Shown piece by piece: positions 1 to 7,979 of a stretch of DNA of 64,000 nucleotides (its first letter is position 1; each line of letters opens with the position of its first letter). Below the pieces are notes generated by a model, which ran no database searches, was not told the DNA's origin, and saw nothing but the letters and a program-made list of their open reading frames with translations. Position numbers and translations under genes: made by a program. The stretch comes from Negadavirga shengliensis (GTDB lineage Bacteria; Bacteroidota; Bacteroidia; Cytophagales; Cyclobacteriaceae). The stretch covers positions 248,001-312,000 of the forward strand of contig NZ_JBHSJJ010000004.1 of NCBI RefSeq assembly GCF_042652345.1. The letters are read 5' to 3'.

Positions 1-542
1 CCCCGGGTGTCCGGTATGTGGAGCCAGTCAACGAGGGCTTTTTTGTAGCCTACGTTACGGATGAAACGGATTTTCTCTACAGGATAAGGTACCGGGAGAA
101 AGACGGTCCGTCCGGTAATGACAAGATCATCTCATCACGAACGCCGGGGCTTATGGCCGTTCGCCGCCTCAAAAACGGCAGGCCATATACATTTGAAGTA
201 CAACGCATAACTGATAACAATTCCTATAGCCGTTGGTCAAAAACCTATGAGGTGGTCCCCGACGGAGATCAGCTTCCAGCTGTTCCGTGGCTCAAAAGTG
301 TTTTCCTGAATAAGAGCGAAGCCGTACTTTCTTTTGTTCCTGTTCCGAAAGCCATAGGATATGAAATCCAGTACAGAACGTCGGGCAGGGGAGAAGCCCG
401 ATGGCATAGCTTTTTTCTCAACAGGTCAGAGGTAAATTATGGTAGGATAGGTGACCTTCAGGCCAACCAAACCTATGAATTCAGGATAGCTGCCATGAAT
501 GCCAATGGCAAGTCTGCCTATAGCCCCATCATCAAGAGATAG
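1..542 (+). CDS. Fibronectin type III domain protein, C-terminal part (5' end outside window)
   Basis: The reading frame is open from base 3 to the TAG at 540-542, so the gene enters from the left and only about 180 C-terminal residues are seen. Two fibronectin type III-like modules are visible. The last one ends in the classical strand pattern TYEFRIAAMNANGKSAYSP, and the first contains the similar PYTFEVQRI. Such modules usually link or anchor catalytic domains of secreted polysaccharide-active enzymes in Bacteroidota. The catalytic part, if any, is outside the window. The next gene starts three bases after the stop, so they are co-transcribed. A GTG at 18 is internal and is not taken as the start. 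Confidence 0.75.
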   Translation, partial: PGVRYVEPVNEGFFVAYVTDETDFLYRIRYREKDGPSGNDKIISSRTPGLMAVRRLKNGRPYTFEVQRITDNNSYSRWSKTYEVVPDGDQLPAVPWLKSVFLNKSEAVLSFVPVPKAIGYEIQYRTSGRGEARWHSFFLNRSEVNYGRIGDLQANQTYEFRIAAMNANGKSAYSPIIKR

Positions 543-545
543 TCC

Positions 546-1664
546 ATGAACCTTATCATCAAATACATAGCGCTGAATATTGCGGGATGGTGGGGAGCCG
601 TGCTGATGCAAACTTATATGCATCCATCTAGCGGTGATTACTTGCCAGATCGGGAATTAATCCTGCAAGTAGAGACGGATTCCATTCGCTACGAATTGTG
701 GCTGGCTTATGATGAGCAAGGCAGGCCGGAACAGTATGTGGCGGACATATTCACCCCTGTGTGCTATTCCAATAAATGTTATCCCGTGTTTATTGATTTT
801 TATTGGGATCTCTTGGGAAACTTTAAGCGGTATGAGGTGCCATCCGGCAAGCCGCTTACCAAACTGGACCACATTCCCTTTGAAGAGCACGATTACGAAA
901 AACTTCATGAAATCCTCACCAATACATCATCCATGCTCAGGGATTACCGGGCTGAAGACTTGGTGGTGGACAACCAAAAGGATTTGACCCAGGGGGTGGA
1001 TGCGGTTACCGGGGCCACGCTCAAAACGCTGCAAAATGAAGTGATAGGCGGTGCTGTTTATTCCTGCTATACCTTGTGGCATCTGGCTCATGGTGAAATG
1101 GCCGCCATTGCGCGACAACATACAGAAGAAATCCATGACGGGGAGATGCTTATAAGGTTTTTAAAAAGTCAGGATCATCGCTATCAATATTGGGCCCTGG
1201 AAAAGGTATTCCAGTCCAAAAGATATATAGAGGCCAGGTTTGCCGATCCTGTGCTCGCCATTTTGAGGGGCAAAAATATCTTTATTGCCCAAAACCTTTT
1301 GGAAAACCTTCCGGCGGAAATGCTTGAAAGCAGGGAAAGACAGGAGTGGTTGTGGGAAACTTACTTAAGCAGCCCTTACCGTTTGCAGTTGGCCATTTTG
1401 GACAGACTGGAGCATCTGGATCTCCAGCCCGGGTTGATCGAAAAGATGATTGACGGGCTGGAGAATTCCAACGCCGAACAGAAAAGAAAGATCTTTACTG
1501 TTTTGAAAAGTCAAAAGGATTTGTCAAAAAGAGGACAAAAAAACTTGGCTTTGTATCTGGATGATAACCATTGGAGAAAGGAAGTATACCACGTCCTTTC
1601 CAACCAAAGGAAACTGGACAGATCCGTTCGCATAGAATTGAACCAAACTGAATTCGAACAATAA
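546..1664 (+). CDS. Exported protein with FMN-binding-like motif and helical C-terminal half
   Basis: This 372-residue protein begins with a short hydrophobic segment (about residues 4-22), which may be a signal or membrane anchor. Residues 149-161 contain GVDAVTGATLKT, which resembles the D-x-x-(S/T)GAT flavin-attachment motif of FMN_bind domains (NqrC/RnfG type). Two nearby cysteines (CYSNKC, about 73-78) could form a disulphide. The second half (about 190-372) is leucine-rich, helical and HEAT-like. It starts three bases after the upstream fibronectin gene and ends 15 bases before a secreted FAD oxidoreductase, so all three are probably one operon. A flavin-linked electron-transfer role for the neighbouring oxidoreductase is an inference. 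I do not recognise a named family for the full length. Confidence 0.6.
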   Translation: MNLIIKYIALNIAGWWGAVLMQTYMHPSSGDYLPDRELILQVETDSIRYELWLAYDEQGRPEQYVADIFTPVCYSNKCYPVFIDFYWDLLGNFKRYEVPSGKPLTKLDHIPFEEHDYEKLHEILTNTSSMLRDYRAEDLVVDNQKDLTQGVDAVTGATLKTLQNEVIGGAVYSCYTLWHLAHGEMAAIARQHTEEIHDGEMLIRFLKSQDHRYQYWALEKVFQSKRYIEARFADPVLAILRGKNIFIAQNLLENLPAEMLESRERQEWLWETYLSSPYRLQLAILDRLEHLDLQPGLIEKMIDGLENSNAEQKRKIFTVLKSQKDLSKRGQKNLALYLDDNHWRKEVYHVLSNQRKLDRSVRIELNQTEFEQ

Positions 1665-1679
1665 GACCAAAAAATAGAG

Positions 1680-3506
1680 ATGATGATGAGAAAATACATA
1701 ATGTTCATTTGCCTACTGCTCGGCATGTCCGGGACTTATGCCCAGGAGAAGCTGTTTGTGGAGGCGGAATCCTTTGATGACATTGGCGGTTGGGTAATTG
1801 ACCAGCAATCGTTCGATGTGCTGTTTTCCTCCTACCTGATGGCCCATGGCATGGGTAAGCCGGTGGCCGATGCAAGCACTACCGTGAGATTCCCCAAAAC
1901 AGGGACTTACCATGTGTGGGTAAGGACAAAAGACTGGGCGCCTTTTCCCAAAGGCCCGGGTGAATTCAGACTCCTGCTCAATGGCATCCCTTTGAAGCCG
2001 ACTTTTGGGGCGAATGGTTCTGATGAATGGGACTGGCATTATGGAGGCGAGGTAGAGATCAGGAAGGAAGAAACCACCCTTACCGCGCAGGACCTGACAG
2101 GGTTCAACGGTCGTTTTGATGCCCTGTATTTTACAACCGATAAAAATGACACTCCTCCTAATGACCATGAAGCACTGTTGGCTTTCAGAAAACAGCTGCT
2201 GAATCTCACGGAAGGTCCAAAAGATGCGGGTGAGTTTGACCTGGTGGTCGTAGGTGGCGGTATTGCCGGTACCTGTGCGGCGATCTCCGCATCCAGGATG
2301 GGGCTGAAAGTAGCCTTGATTCAGAACAGGCCCGTGCTTGGAGGAAATAACAGTTCGGAGATCAGGGTGCATCTGATGGGAAGGGTCGATCAAAACCATT
2401 ACCCCAAACTTGGCCGGATCGTGCGGGAACTGGACAATGGAGATCCAGGTAACGGCAACCCTGATGCGGACAGGTATGGCGATGAAAGAAAACTGGCCAT
2501 CGTGAGGGGGGAGCCTAACATTTCCCTTCACCTCAACACCCATGTATATGACGTGGAAATGGAGGGTAATAAGATCAGGGCGGTAATAGGCAGGGACATT
2601 GCGACGAACCAGGAGTTTCGGTTCGAAGGTACTTACTTTTCAGATTGCACGGGGGACGGTACGCTGGGTTATCTGGCAGGGGCTGAATACCGGTGGGGAA
2701 GAGAAAGCAGGGAAGAAACCGGCGAATCCCTGGCCCCGGAAAAAGCCGATGATTTTACCCTTGGGACGTCCAACCTTTGGGCCTCTCTGGCGAAGGACAA
2801 GCCATCGGATTTTCCAGAAACACCCTGGGCCATACAATTTTCCGACGAGTACCATATCGATGACCACAAGGCTGACTGGCAGTGGGAAACCGGTTTTGGC
2901 AACTTCAACACCGTCTACGAAGCTGAAAAAATCAGAGACCATAACCTAAGGGCCATTTATGGAAACTGGTCTTATCTGAAAAACCACAAAAAGGAAAAGT
3001 ATGCCAATCACGAGCTGGCTTGGGTGGCCTATATCGGAGGAAAAAGGGAATCCAGAAGGCTCATGGGCGACCACGTCCTGACACAAATGGATATCCAGGA
3101 GGGCGTGATGTATCCGGATGGCTGTGTCACGGCCACGTGGACCATAGACCTGCATTTTCCGGATGAGAAAAATTCAAATTATTTCCGGGGGGAAGAATTT
3201 TTCGCCGCCACCAAACATATCCGGGTACAGCCTTATACGATTCCTTACCGCTCTTTGTACTCCCGAAATATCGACAACCTGTTTATGGCCGGAAGAAACA
3301 TAAGCACGACCCATGTAGCGTTTGGAAGCACCCGTGTCATGAGAACATGCGGCATGATGGGGGAAGCAGTGGGCTATGCCGCTTTTGTTTCCAAGAAACA
3401 AGCATGTAGTCCCCGGGAGGTATATACAGACCATTTAGAAGAATTTATGGGTATTATTGAATCTCCATTAAATATTTACGAATTTCCGGCCATTCCAAAA
3501 AATTAA
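1680..3506 (+). CDS. Secreted FAD-dependent oxidoreductase with N-terminal carbohydrate-binding-like domain
   Basis: The 608-residue protein starts with a signal peptide ending in TYAQ (about residue 22). Residues 24-155 look like a beta-sandwich binding module of the golvesin/carbohydrate-binding kind (FVEAESFDDIGGWVID, TYHVWVRTKDW). A Rossmann FAD motif follows at residues 187-200 (DLVVVGGGIAGTCAA), and PVLGGNNSSEIRVH is typical of the FAD_oxidored family (PF12831). The C-terminal part has the conserved IPYRSLYSRNIDNLFMAGR and STTHVAFGSTRVM blocks. It is closely similar in layout to the cytoplasmic enzyme at 5671-7950 but is exported. Three tandem ATGs (1680, 1683, 1689) make the exact start uncertain. 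The substrate is unknown; the location suggests a saccharide or glycoside. Confidence 0.8.
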   Translation: MMMRKYIMFICLLLGMSGTYAQEKLFVEAESFDDIGGWVIDQQSFDVLFSSYLMAHGMGKPVADASTTVRFPKTGTYHVWVRTKDWAPFPKGPGEFRLLLNGIPLKPTFGANGSDEWDWHYGGEVEIRKEETTLTAQDLTGFNGRFDALYFTTDKNDTPPNDHEALLAFRKQLLNLTEGPKDAGEFDLVVVGGGIAGTCAAISASRMGLKVALIQNRPVLGGNNSSEIRVHLMGRVDQNHYPKLGRIVRELDNGDPGNGNPDADRYGDERKLAIVRGEPNISLHLNTHVYDVEMEGNKIRAVIGRDIATNQEFRFEGTYFSDCTGDGTLGYLAGAEYRWGRESREETGESLAPEKADDFTLGTSNLWASLAKDKPSDFPETPWAIQFSDEYHIDDHKADWQWETGFGNFNTVYEAEKIRDHNLRAIYGNWSYLKNHKKEKYANHELAWVAYIGGKRESRRLMGDHVLTQMDIQEGVMYPDGCVTATWTIDLHFPDEKNSNYFRGEEFFAATKHIRVQPYTIPYRSLYSRNIDNLFMAGRNISTTHVAFGSTRVMRTCGMMGEAVGYAAFVSKKQACSPREVYTDHLEEFMGIIESPLNIYEFPAIPKN

Positions 3507-3829
3507 AAACATAAAAAATCCGTTTCCTGCCGCCGTCTATCGGTCCGCCGGCGCCGGCAAGGTTGGGGATTAGAACAAATAATTATGCAGACGACCGCTA
3601 TTTTCGGAAAATTTCAAGCTGTTATCACTTATATACCATGCGGCTAGTGTTATGTCAAGTATGAAATGTCGGGTTTCGGATCACCCCCCATTAATTTAGT
3701 AAGATGTCCACGCCTGCCTCTACGCTGTCGCCACAGCTTTAGCGTAGGAGCCCGGCAGTCAGGGATTGCACAGCCTGCCCCGGACCCGGTCAACGGGACT
3801 AGGGGAATTAGCACGAAAAGAAAAATATC

Positions 3830-3852
3830 TAATTGAAAAGCTGTTTCAATTA
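3830..3852. promoter_or_regulatory. Inverted repeat, candidate operator of the symporter operon
   Basis: TAATTGAAA (3830-3838) and TTTCAATTA (3844-3852) are perfect 9-base arms around a 5-base centre, about 130 bases before the symporter start. The size and symmetry fit a dimeric regulator site; no regulator gene is seen nearby. A short RNA hairpin is the alternative. Confidence 0.4.
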
Positions 3853-3879
3853 CATGGTTCTTTCCATAAAATTAGAGCC

Positions 3880-3896
3880 AATTAGTGTAATTAGTG
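3880..3896. repeat. Direct repeat AATTAGTG x2 upstream of the symporter
   Basis: AATTAGTG occurs at 3880-3887 and again at 3889-3896, one base apart, between the inverted repeat and the symporter start. It may be part of a promoter or a regulator site. Confidence 0.35.
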
Positions 3897-3982
3897 GATA
3901 AAAAATCGTCGGGATTTCCGTCAATTTACACTTGACATGATACTAAGACAAAAAGAGAAACAAATGCAATAAATGAATAGGT

Positions 3983-5665
3983 ATGCAACAGCTGGATTTT
4001 CTTACCATCATCATTTTTACGCTGATCATTTTGATAGCCGGACTGTCTTTTGGTCGACGGGGGGGAGACATGAAATCCTTCTTTGCAGCAGGAGGAGCGG
4101 TTCCGTGGCCCATCAATGGTCTTTCCCTTTTTATGAGTTTTTTTTCCGCCGGCACTTTTGTGGTCTGGGGATCCATTGCTTATGAATGGGGTTGGGTGGC
4201 CATTACCATACAGATGGCGATGTGCATCAGTGGCTTTCTGATAGGCGCTTTCATTGCGCCGCGCTGGAAGCGTACGAGCGTGCTGACTGTGGCGGAATAC
4301 CTTACCAAACGTTTTGGCAAGCATACGCAACAATATTATACTTATATTTTCCTTTTCCTTTCCTTGGGATATACCGGGGCTTTTCTATATCCCGTAGCCA
4401 AGATACTTAATGTGGTCACCGGTTTCGATATCTATTACGCCATTTTGTTACTTGGCGGTATCATCATGGTCTACACGGCGGTAGGAGGACTCTGGGCCGT
4501 GGTGGTCACCGATGTGCTGCAATTTGTGATACTGACCGCAGCGGTCCTGATCGTGTTGCCCTTGTCCCTGGATAAGGTAGGGGGTATGGACAATTTTATC
4601 AGGGAGGCCCCGGACACATTCTTCCGTATTTTCAATGGAGAATACACCCTTGTTTTCATTATTGCCTTCACCGTTTATAACCTGGTTTTTATTGGGGGGA
4701 ATTGGGCATATGTACAACGATATACCTCTGTGGCTGACACGAAGGCAGCGGGAAAGGTGGGCTGCCTTTTTGGTAGTTTGTATCTCATAAGCCCACTTAT
4801 TTGGATGCTTCCACCGATGATTTACAGGGTCATAAACCCTAGCTTGTCAGGGCTGGATACCGAGGGTGCTTATTTGAGGATGTGCATGGAAGTGTTGCCC
4901 CTCGGTATGCTGGGGCTGATGTTGGGGGGAATGATATTCGCTACGGCGAGTTCGGTCAATACGTCCCTGAATCTTGCCGCAGCGGTTTTGACCAATGACG
5001 TGTACAAGCCCCTTTTTCCACAAGCTTCTTCAAAGCACCTTATGAAGGTGGCCAGGTTGGCCACATTGCTGTTCGGTCTCGGAACCATAGGGGTGGCCTT
5101 TATGGTGCCGTTGGCGGGAGGGATTGTGGAGGTGGTATTGAGCATCAGCGCCGTCACGGGAGGAGCCCTGTATGCCCCGGCCATATGGGGGCTTTTTTCC
5201 AAAAGACAAACAGGTGCCTCCATCCTCGGGGCTACCACCGTTAGCCTCATAGTAAACCTGTTCTTCAAATTTATCTCGCCGCGGGTTTTTGGTTATTCCC
5301 TGGACCGCAGTGGAGAGATGCTGCTGGGGGTCTTGATGCCCTTGTTGTTGTTGGGAGGTTATGAAGCGTATGCCTATCACAAGAACAGAATCAGCCATCA
5401 CTATTTGGAATTTGCCGTGCATCGTCCCGAGGAAAAAGGAAATACCGAAGAAAGTCAAATTCAGAACATATATGGGATTAAAGTACTTGGCTGGGCATTC
5501 CTTTCCATTGGGGCCATGTTTTTGGTGCTGTGTTTGTGGGCGGAGCGGGGATTGGTTTATACGGCGGTGATGGGGATCCTGATTCTGATACTTGGAACGG
5601 TTTCCATAGGGTATGCGGCCCGCGAGGAAAACAGCATAAAAAAGAGAGCAAAACAAATCTATTAA
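3983..5665 (+). CDS. Sodium:solute symporter (SSS family)
   Basis: This 560-residue integral membrane protein has the alternating hydrophobic segments expected of an SSS family (SLC5-like) transporter with about 13-14 helices. The family-typical first third is clear: a first helix, FAAGGAVPWPINGLSLFMSF, then AEYLTKRFGKHTQQ at about 100-113. SSS members couple sodium entry to uptake of sugars, sugar acids and similar solutes. It is the first gene of a five-gene run; the next gene starts six bases after its stop. The neighbours (FAD oxidoreductase, GH31, GH9-like) argue that it imports a mono- or oligosaccharide product, possibly an oxidised or acidic sugar. The start at 3983 is favoured because an ATG at 3973 is out of frame. 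Confidence 0.88.
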   Translation: MQQLDFLTIIIFTLIILIAGLSFGRRGGDMKSFFAAGGAVPWPINGLSLFMSFFSAGTFVVWGSIAYEWGWVAITIQMAMCISGFLIGAFIAPRWKRTSVLTVAEYLTKRFGKHTQQYYTYIFLFLSLGYTGAFLYPVAKILNVVTGFDIYYAILLLGGIIMVYTAVGGLWAVVVTDVLQFVILTAAVLIVLPLSLDKVGGMDNFIREAPDTFFRIFNGEYTLVFIIAFTVYNLVFIGGNWAYVQRYTSVADTKAAGKVGCLFGSLYLISPLIWMLPPMIYRVINPSLSGLDTEGAYLRMCMEVLPLGMLGLMLGGMIFATASSVNTSLNLAAAVLTNDVYKPLFPQASSKHLMKVARLATLLFGLGTIGVAFMVPLAGGIVEVVLSISAVTGGALYAPAIWGLFSKRQTGASILGATTVSLIVNLFFKFISPRVFGYSLDRSGEMLLGVLMPLLLLGGYEAYAYHKNRISHHYLEFAVHRPEEKGNTEESQIQNIYGIKVLGWAFLSIGAMFLVLCLWAERGLVYTAVMGILILILGTVSIGYAAREENSIKKRAKQIY

Positions 5666-5670
5666 ACACT

Positions 5671-7950
5671 ATGATAAAAGAAGGCTTTGAACCCGAAAAG
5701 AGAAAGTTGCGGGAAGAATACATAAAATCGGATCTGGTCATTATCGGAGGCGGAATGGCGGGCAGCTGTTGTGCCATTACTGCGGCAAGGGCAGGGTTAA
5801 AAGTCACTTTGGTACAGGACCGGCCGGTACTGGGAGGCAACGGGTCCTCAGAGATCAGGCTTTGGATATTGGGCGCCACCTCCCATATGGGAAACAATAA
5901 CAGATGGGCGAGAGAAGGGGGTGTGATTGATGAGATCCTGGTAGAAAACCTATACCGCAATCCGGAGGGCAATCCCTTGATTTTGGATACCATCATGGTA
6001 GAGAAGGTAAGCCAAGAGCCAAATATTCGCCTGCTGCTCAACACCGCTATGTATGATTTGGAAAAGAAAGACAATGAGCAGATTGACGCTGTGTGGGCAT
6101 TTTGCAGCCAAAATGCGACTCTGTACAAATTGAAAGCACCGTTATATGTGGATGCTTCCGGGGATGGAATCATGGCCTTCCTGGCAGGGGCGGCGTTTCG
6201 AATTGGGGCAGAATCTGCAGATGAATTCGACGAGTTGTTTGCCCCTAACCAGGATTATGGGGAGTTGCTGGGCCATTCCCTCTATTTTTACAGCAAGGAT
6301 ACCGGCAAACCTGTGCGGTTTGTGGCTCCTGCATACGCCAATAAGGAACTTTCCAAACTTCCCCGCTTCAAAACATTCAACCTTAAAGATCATGGTTGCA
6401 GGCTTTGGTGGGTGGAATATGGGGGAAGGAAGGACACCATCCATGAAAGTGAAAATATAAAATGGGAGCTATGGCGTGTGATATATGGGATTTGGGATCA
6501 CATTAAAAATTCCGGTGAGTTTCCCGAAACCTCTACCCATACACTGGAGTGGGTCGGTACCATCCCCGGGAAACGGGAAAGCAGGCGTTTTGAAGGGGAT
6601 TATATGCTCTCCCAAAAAGACGTGGTCGAGCAGCGGGAACATTCCGACGCGGTTTCCTTTGGCGGATGGGCGCTGGATCTGCACCCGGCGGATGGGGTAT
6701 ATGGCGACAAACCTGGTTGTACCCAGTGGCACGCAAAAGGGGTTTACCAGATTCCCTACCGGACCATGTACAGCAAAAACATCAAAAACCTCTTTCTGGC
6801 CGGACGGATCATCAGTGCCTCCCATGTCGCTTTCGGCTCATCCAGGGTAATGGCCACCTGTGCCCATAATGCCCAGGCAGTGGCCATGGCTGCTGTTTTG
6901 TGTAAGAAACATAACCTACTGCCGGCCACTATTGCGGAGAATCAATGGATCGGTAAATTACAGCAAAACCTGATTGCCAATGGCCAGTATATCCCCCGAA
7001 TAAAATTGGATGATCCGGCGGAGTTGGTAGCCAGGGCCAGCATCCAGGCTTCTTCCCGGCTCAAATTGCAGGAACTGCCTATGGACGGGCCCTGGAAAGC
7101 CCTTCATTTTTCGATGGCCCAGTTGATGCCGTTTCCTGAAGGAGAGTTGCCATCTTTTACCATCCGGCTGAGAACAAAGGAAAAAACGGTTCTCAAAACA
7201 GCATTAATGACAAGCAGTAAAGCAGGTAATTTTACCCCGGATGTTACCCTGACTGAAAAGAGCTATGTGTTGGAAAAAGGGGAGCAGGATTGTACGCTGG
7301 TTTTTGACTACCGCCACCCCGAAACGGGTTATTTATTCGTCTGTTTGCACGTCAACGACCATATTGAGGTCCGGTGTTCGAACATGCGGTTATCTGGATT
7401 GGTCACTGTTTACAACAAATTCAACAAGGCCGTGGCGATCAGCAGCCGGCAGGATCCACCCAAAGATATTGGTATAGAATCCTTTGAATTCTGGCTTCCG
7501 GAGAGGCGCCCTGAAGGCCACAATCTTGCTTTCAGATTGGACCGGGCTTTGGATATCTTCGGGGAACGTAATCTGCAAAACGGCATATTCAGGCCCGCCT
7601 TGCATGCCAATGCCTGGATAGCGGATTTTCAAGATATTCAACCATCAATTGATATAAATTGGAATATATTGCAGAAAATCAGAAGTTTATACATATATTT
7701 TGATACCGATTTTGATCATCCCATGGAATCCACTTTGATGGGACATCCTGAATCTGAAATTCCTTTCTGCGTAAGAAAATTCAAGATATGTGACGGAAAC
7801 GGCACGGTGATCTCCGACATACAAGACAATCACCAAACGATCCATAGGGTAACTTTTGAACAGCCACTGGAAACCGCAAAGATCAGGATTGTCATGGAAC
7901 AGCCCGGTCAGCACGTTCCAGCAGCCCTGTTTGGGGTTGTGGCTTATTGA
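5671..7950 (+). CDS. FAD-dependent oxidoreductase with C-terminal beta-rich extension, cytoplasmic
   Basis: I chose the ATG at 5671, six bases after the symporter stop, giving 759 residues; an in-frame start at 5530 would overlap the symporter by 136 bases. There is no signal peptide. Residues 20-32 hold the Rossmann motif SDLVIIGGGMAGSC, followed by PVLGGNGSSEIRLW, as in the secreted paralogue at 1680-3506. The later family blocks IPYRTMYSKNIKNLFLAGR and SASHVAFGSSRVMATC are also present. About 250 extra C-terminal residues are beta-rich and not recognised. The pair suggests the same type of oxidation in two compartments. The family (PF12831) is flavin-dependent, but the substrate cannot be read from sequence. 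It probably acts on the solute imported by the symporter. Confidence 0.82.
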   Translation: MIKEGFEPEKRKLREEYIKSDLVIIGGGMAGSCCAITAARAGLKVTLVQDRPVLGGNGSSEIRLWILGATSHMGNNNRWAREGGVIDEILVENLYRNPEGNPLILDTIMVEKVSQEPNIRLLLNTAMYDLEKKDNEQIDAVWAFCSQNATLYKLKAPLYVDASGDGIMAFLAGAAFRIGAESADEFDELFAPNQDYGELLGHSLYFYSKDTGKPVRFVAPAYANKELSKLPRFKTFNLKDHGCRLWWVEYGGRKDTIHESENIKWELWRVIYGIWDHIKNSGEFPETSTHTLEWVGTIPGKRESRRFEGDYMLSQKDVVEQREHSDAVSFGGWALDLHPADGVYGDKPGCTQWHAKGVYQIPYRTMYSKNIKNLFLAGRIISASHVAFGSSRVMATCAHNAQAVAMAAVLCKKHNLLPATIAENQWIGKLQQNLIANGQYIPRIKLDDPAELVARASIQASSRLKLQELPMDGPWKALHFSMAQLMPFPEGELPSFTIRLRTKEKTVLKTALMTSSKAGNFTPDVTLTEKSYVLEKGEQDCTLVFDYRHPETGYLFVCLHVNDHIEVRCSNMRLSGLVTVYNKFNKAVAISSRQDPPKDIGIESFEFWLPERRPEGHNLAFRLDRALDIFGERNLQNGIFRPALHANAWIADFQDIQPSIDINWNILQKIRSLYIYFDTDFDHPMESTLMGHPESEIPFCVRKFKICDGNGTVISDIQDNHQTIHRVTFEQPLETAKIRIVMEQPGQHVPAALFGVVAY

Positions 7951-7979
7951 ATTACTATTCAAGATCTATTGATTATAAA

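Larger units (their letters stand above)
3507..3982. other. 476-base intergenic region upstream of the symporter operon
   Basis: I find no convincing gene here. The first part is GC-rich and holds the perfect palindrome GCCGGCGCCGGC and a hairpin with 7-base arms CTACGCT/AGCGTAG (3720-3726 and 3741-3747). The second part, nearer the symporter start, is AT-rich and holds a 9-base inverted repeat and an 8-base direct repeat, both listed separately. It probably contains the terminator of the upstream operon and the promoter and operator of the downstream one. Confidence 0.6.

Noticed and set aside
1713..2543. Long minus-strand open frame (276 codons) opposite the secreted FAD oxidoreductase
   Set aside because: It lies fully inside a gene with clear domain motifs and its translation has no recognisable pattern.
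5030..5656. Minus-strand open frame of 208 codons opposite the symporter
   Set aside because: Composition is that of an antisense shadow; the symporter frame is well supported.
5530..5670. Upstream extension of the second FAD oxidoreductase
   Set aside because: It would overlap the symporter by 136 bases and adds no family-like sequence; the ATG at 5671 is better placed.
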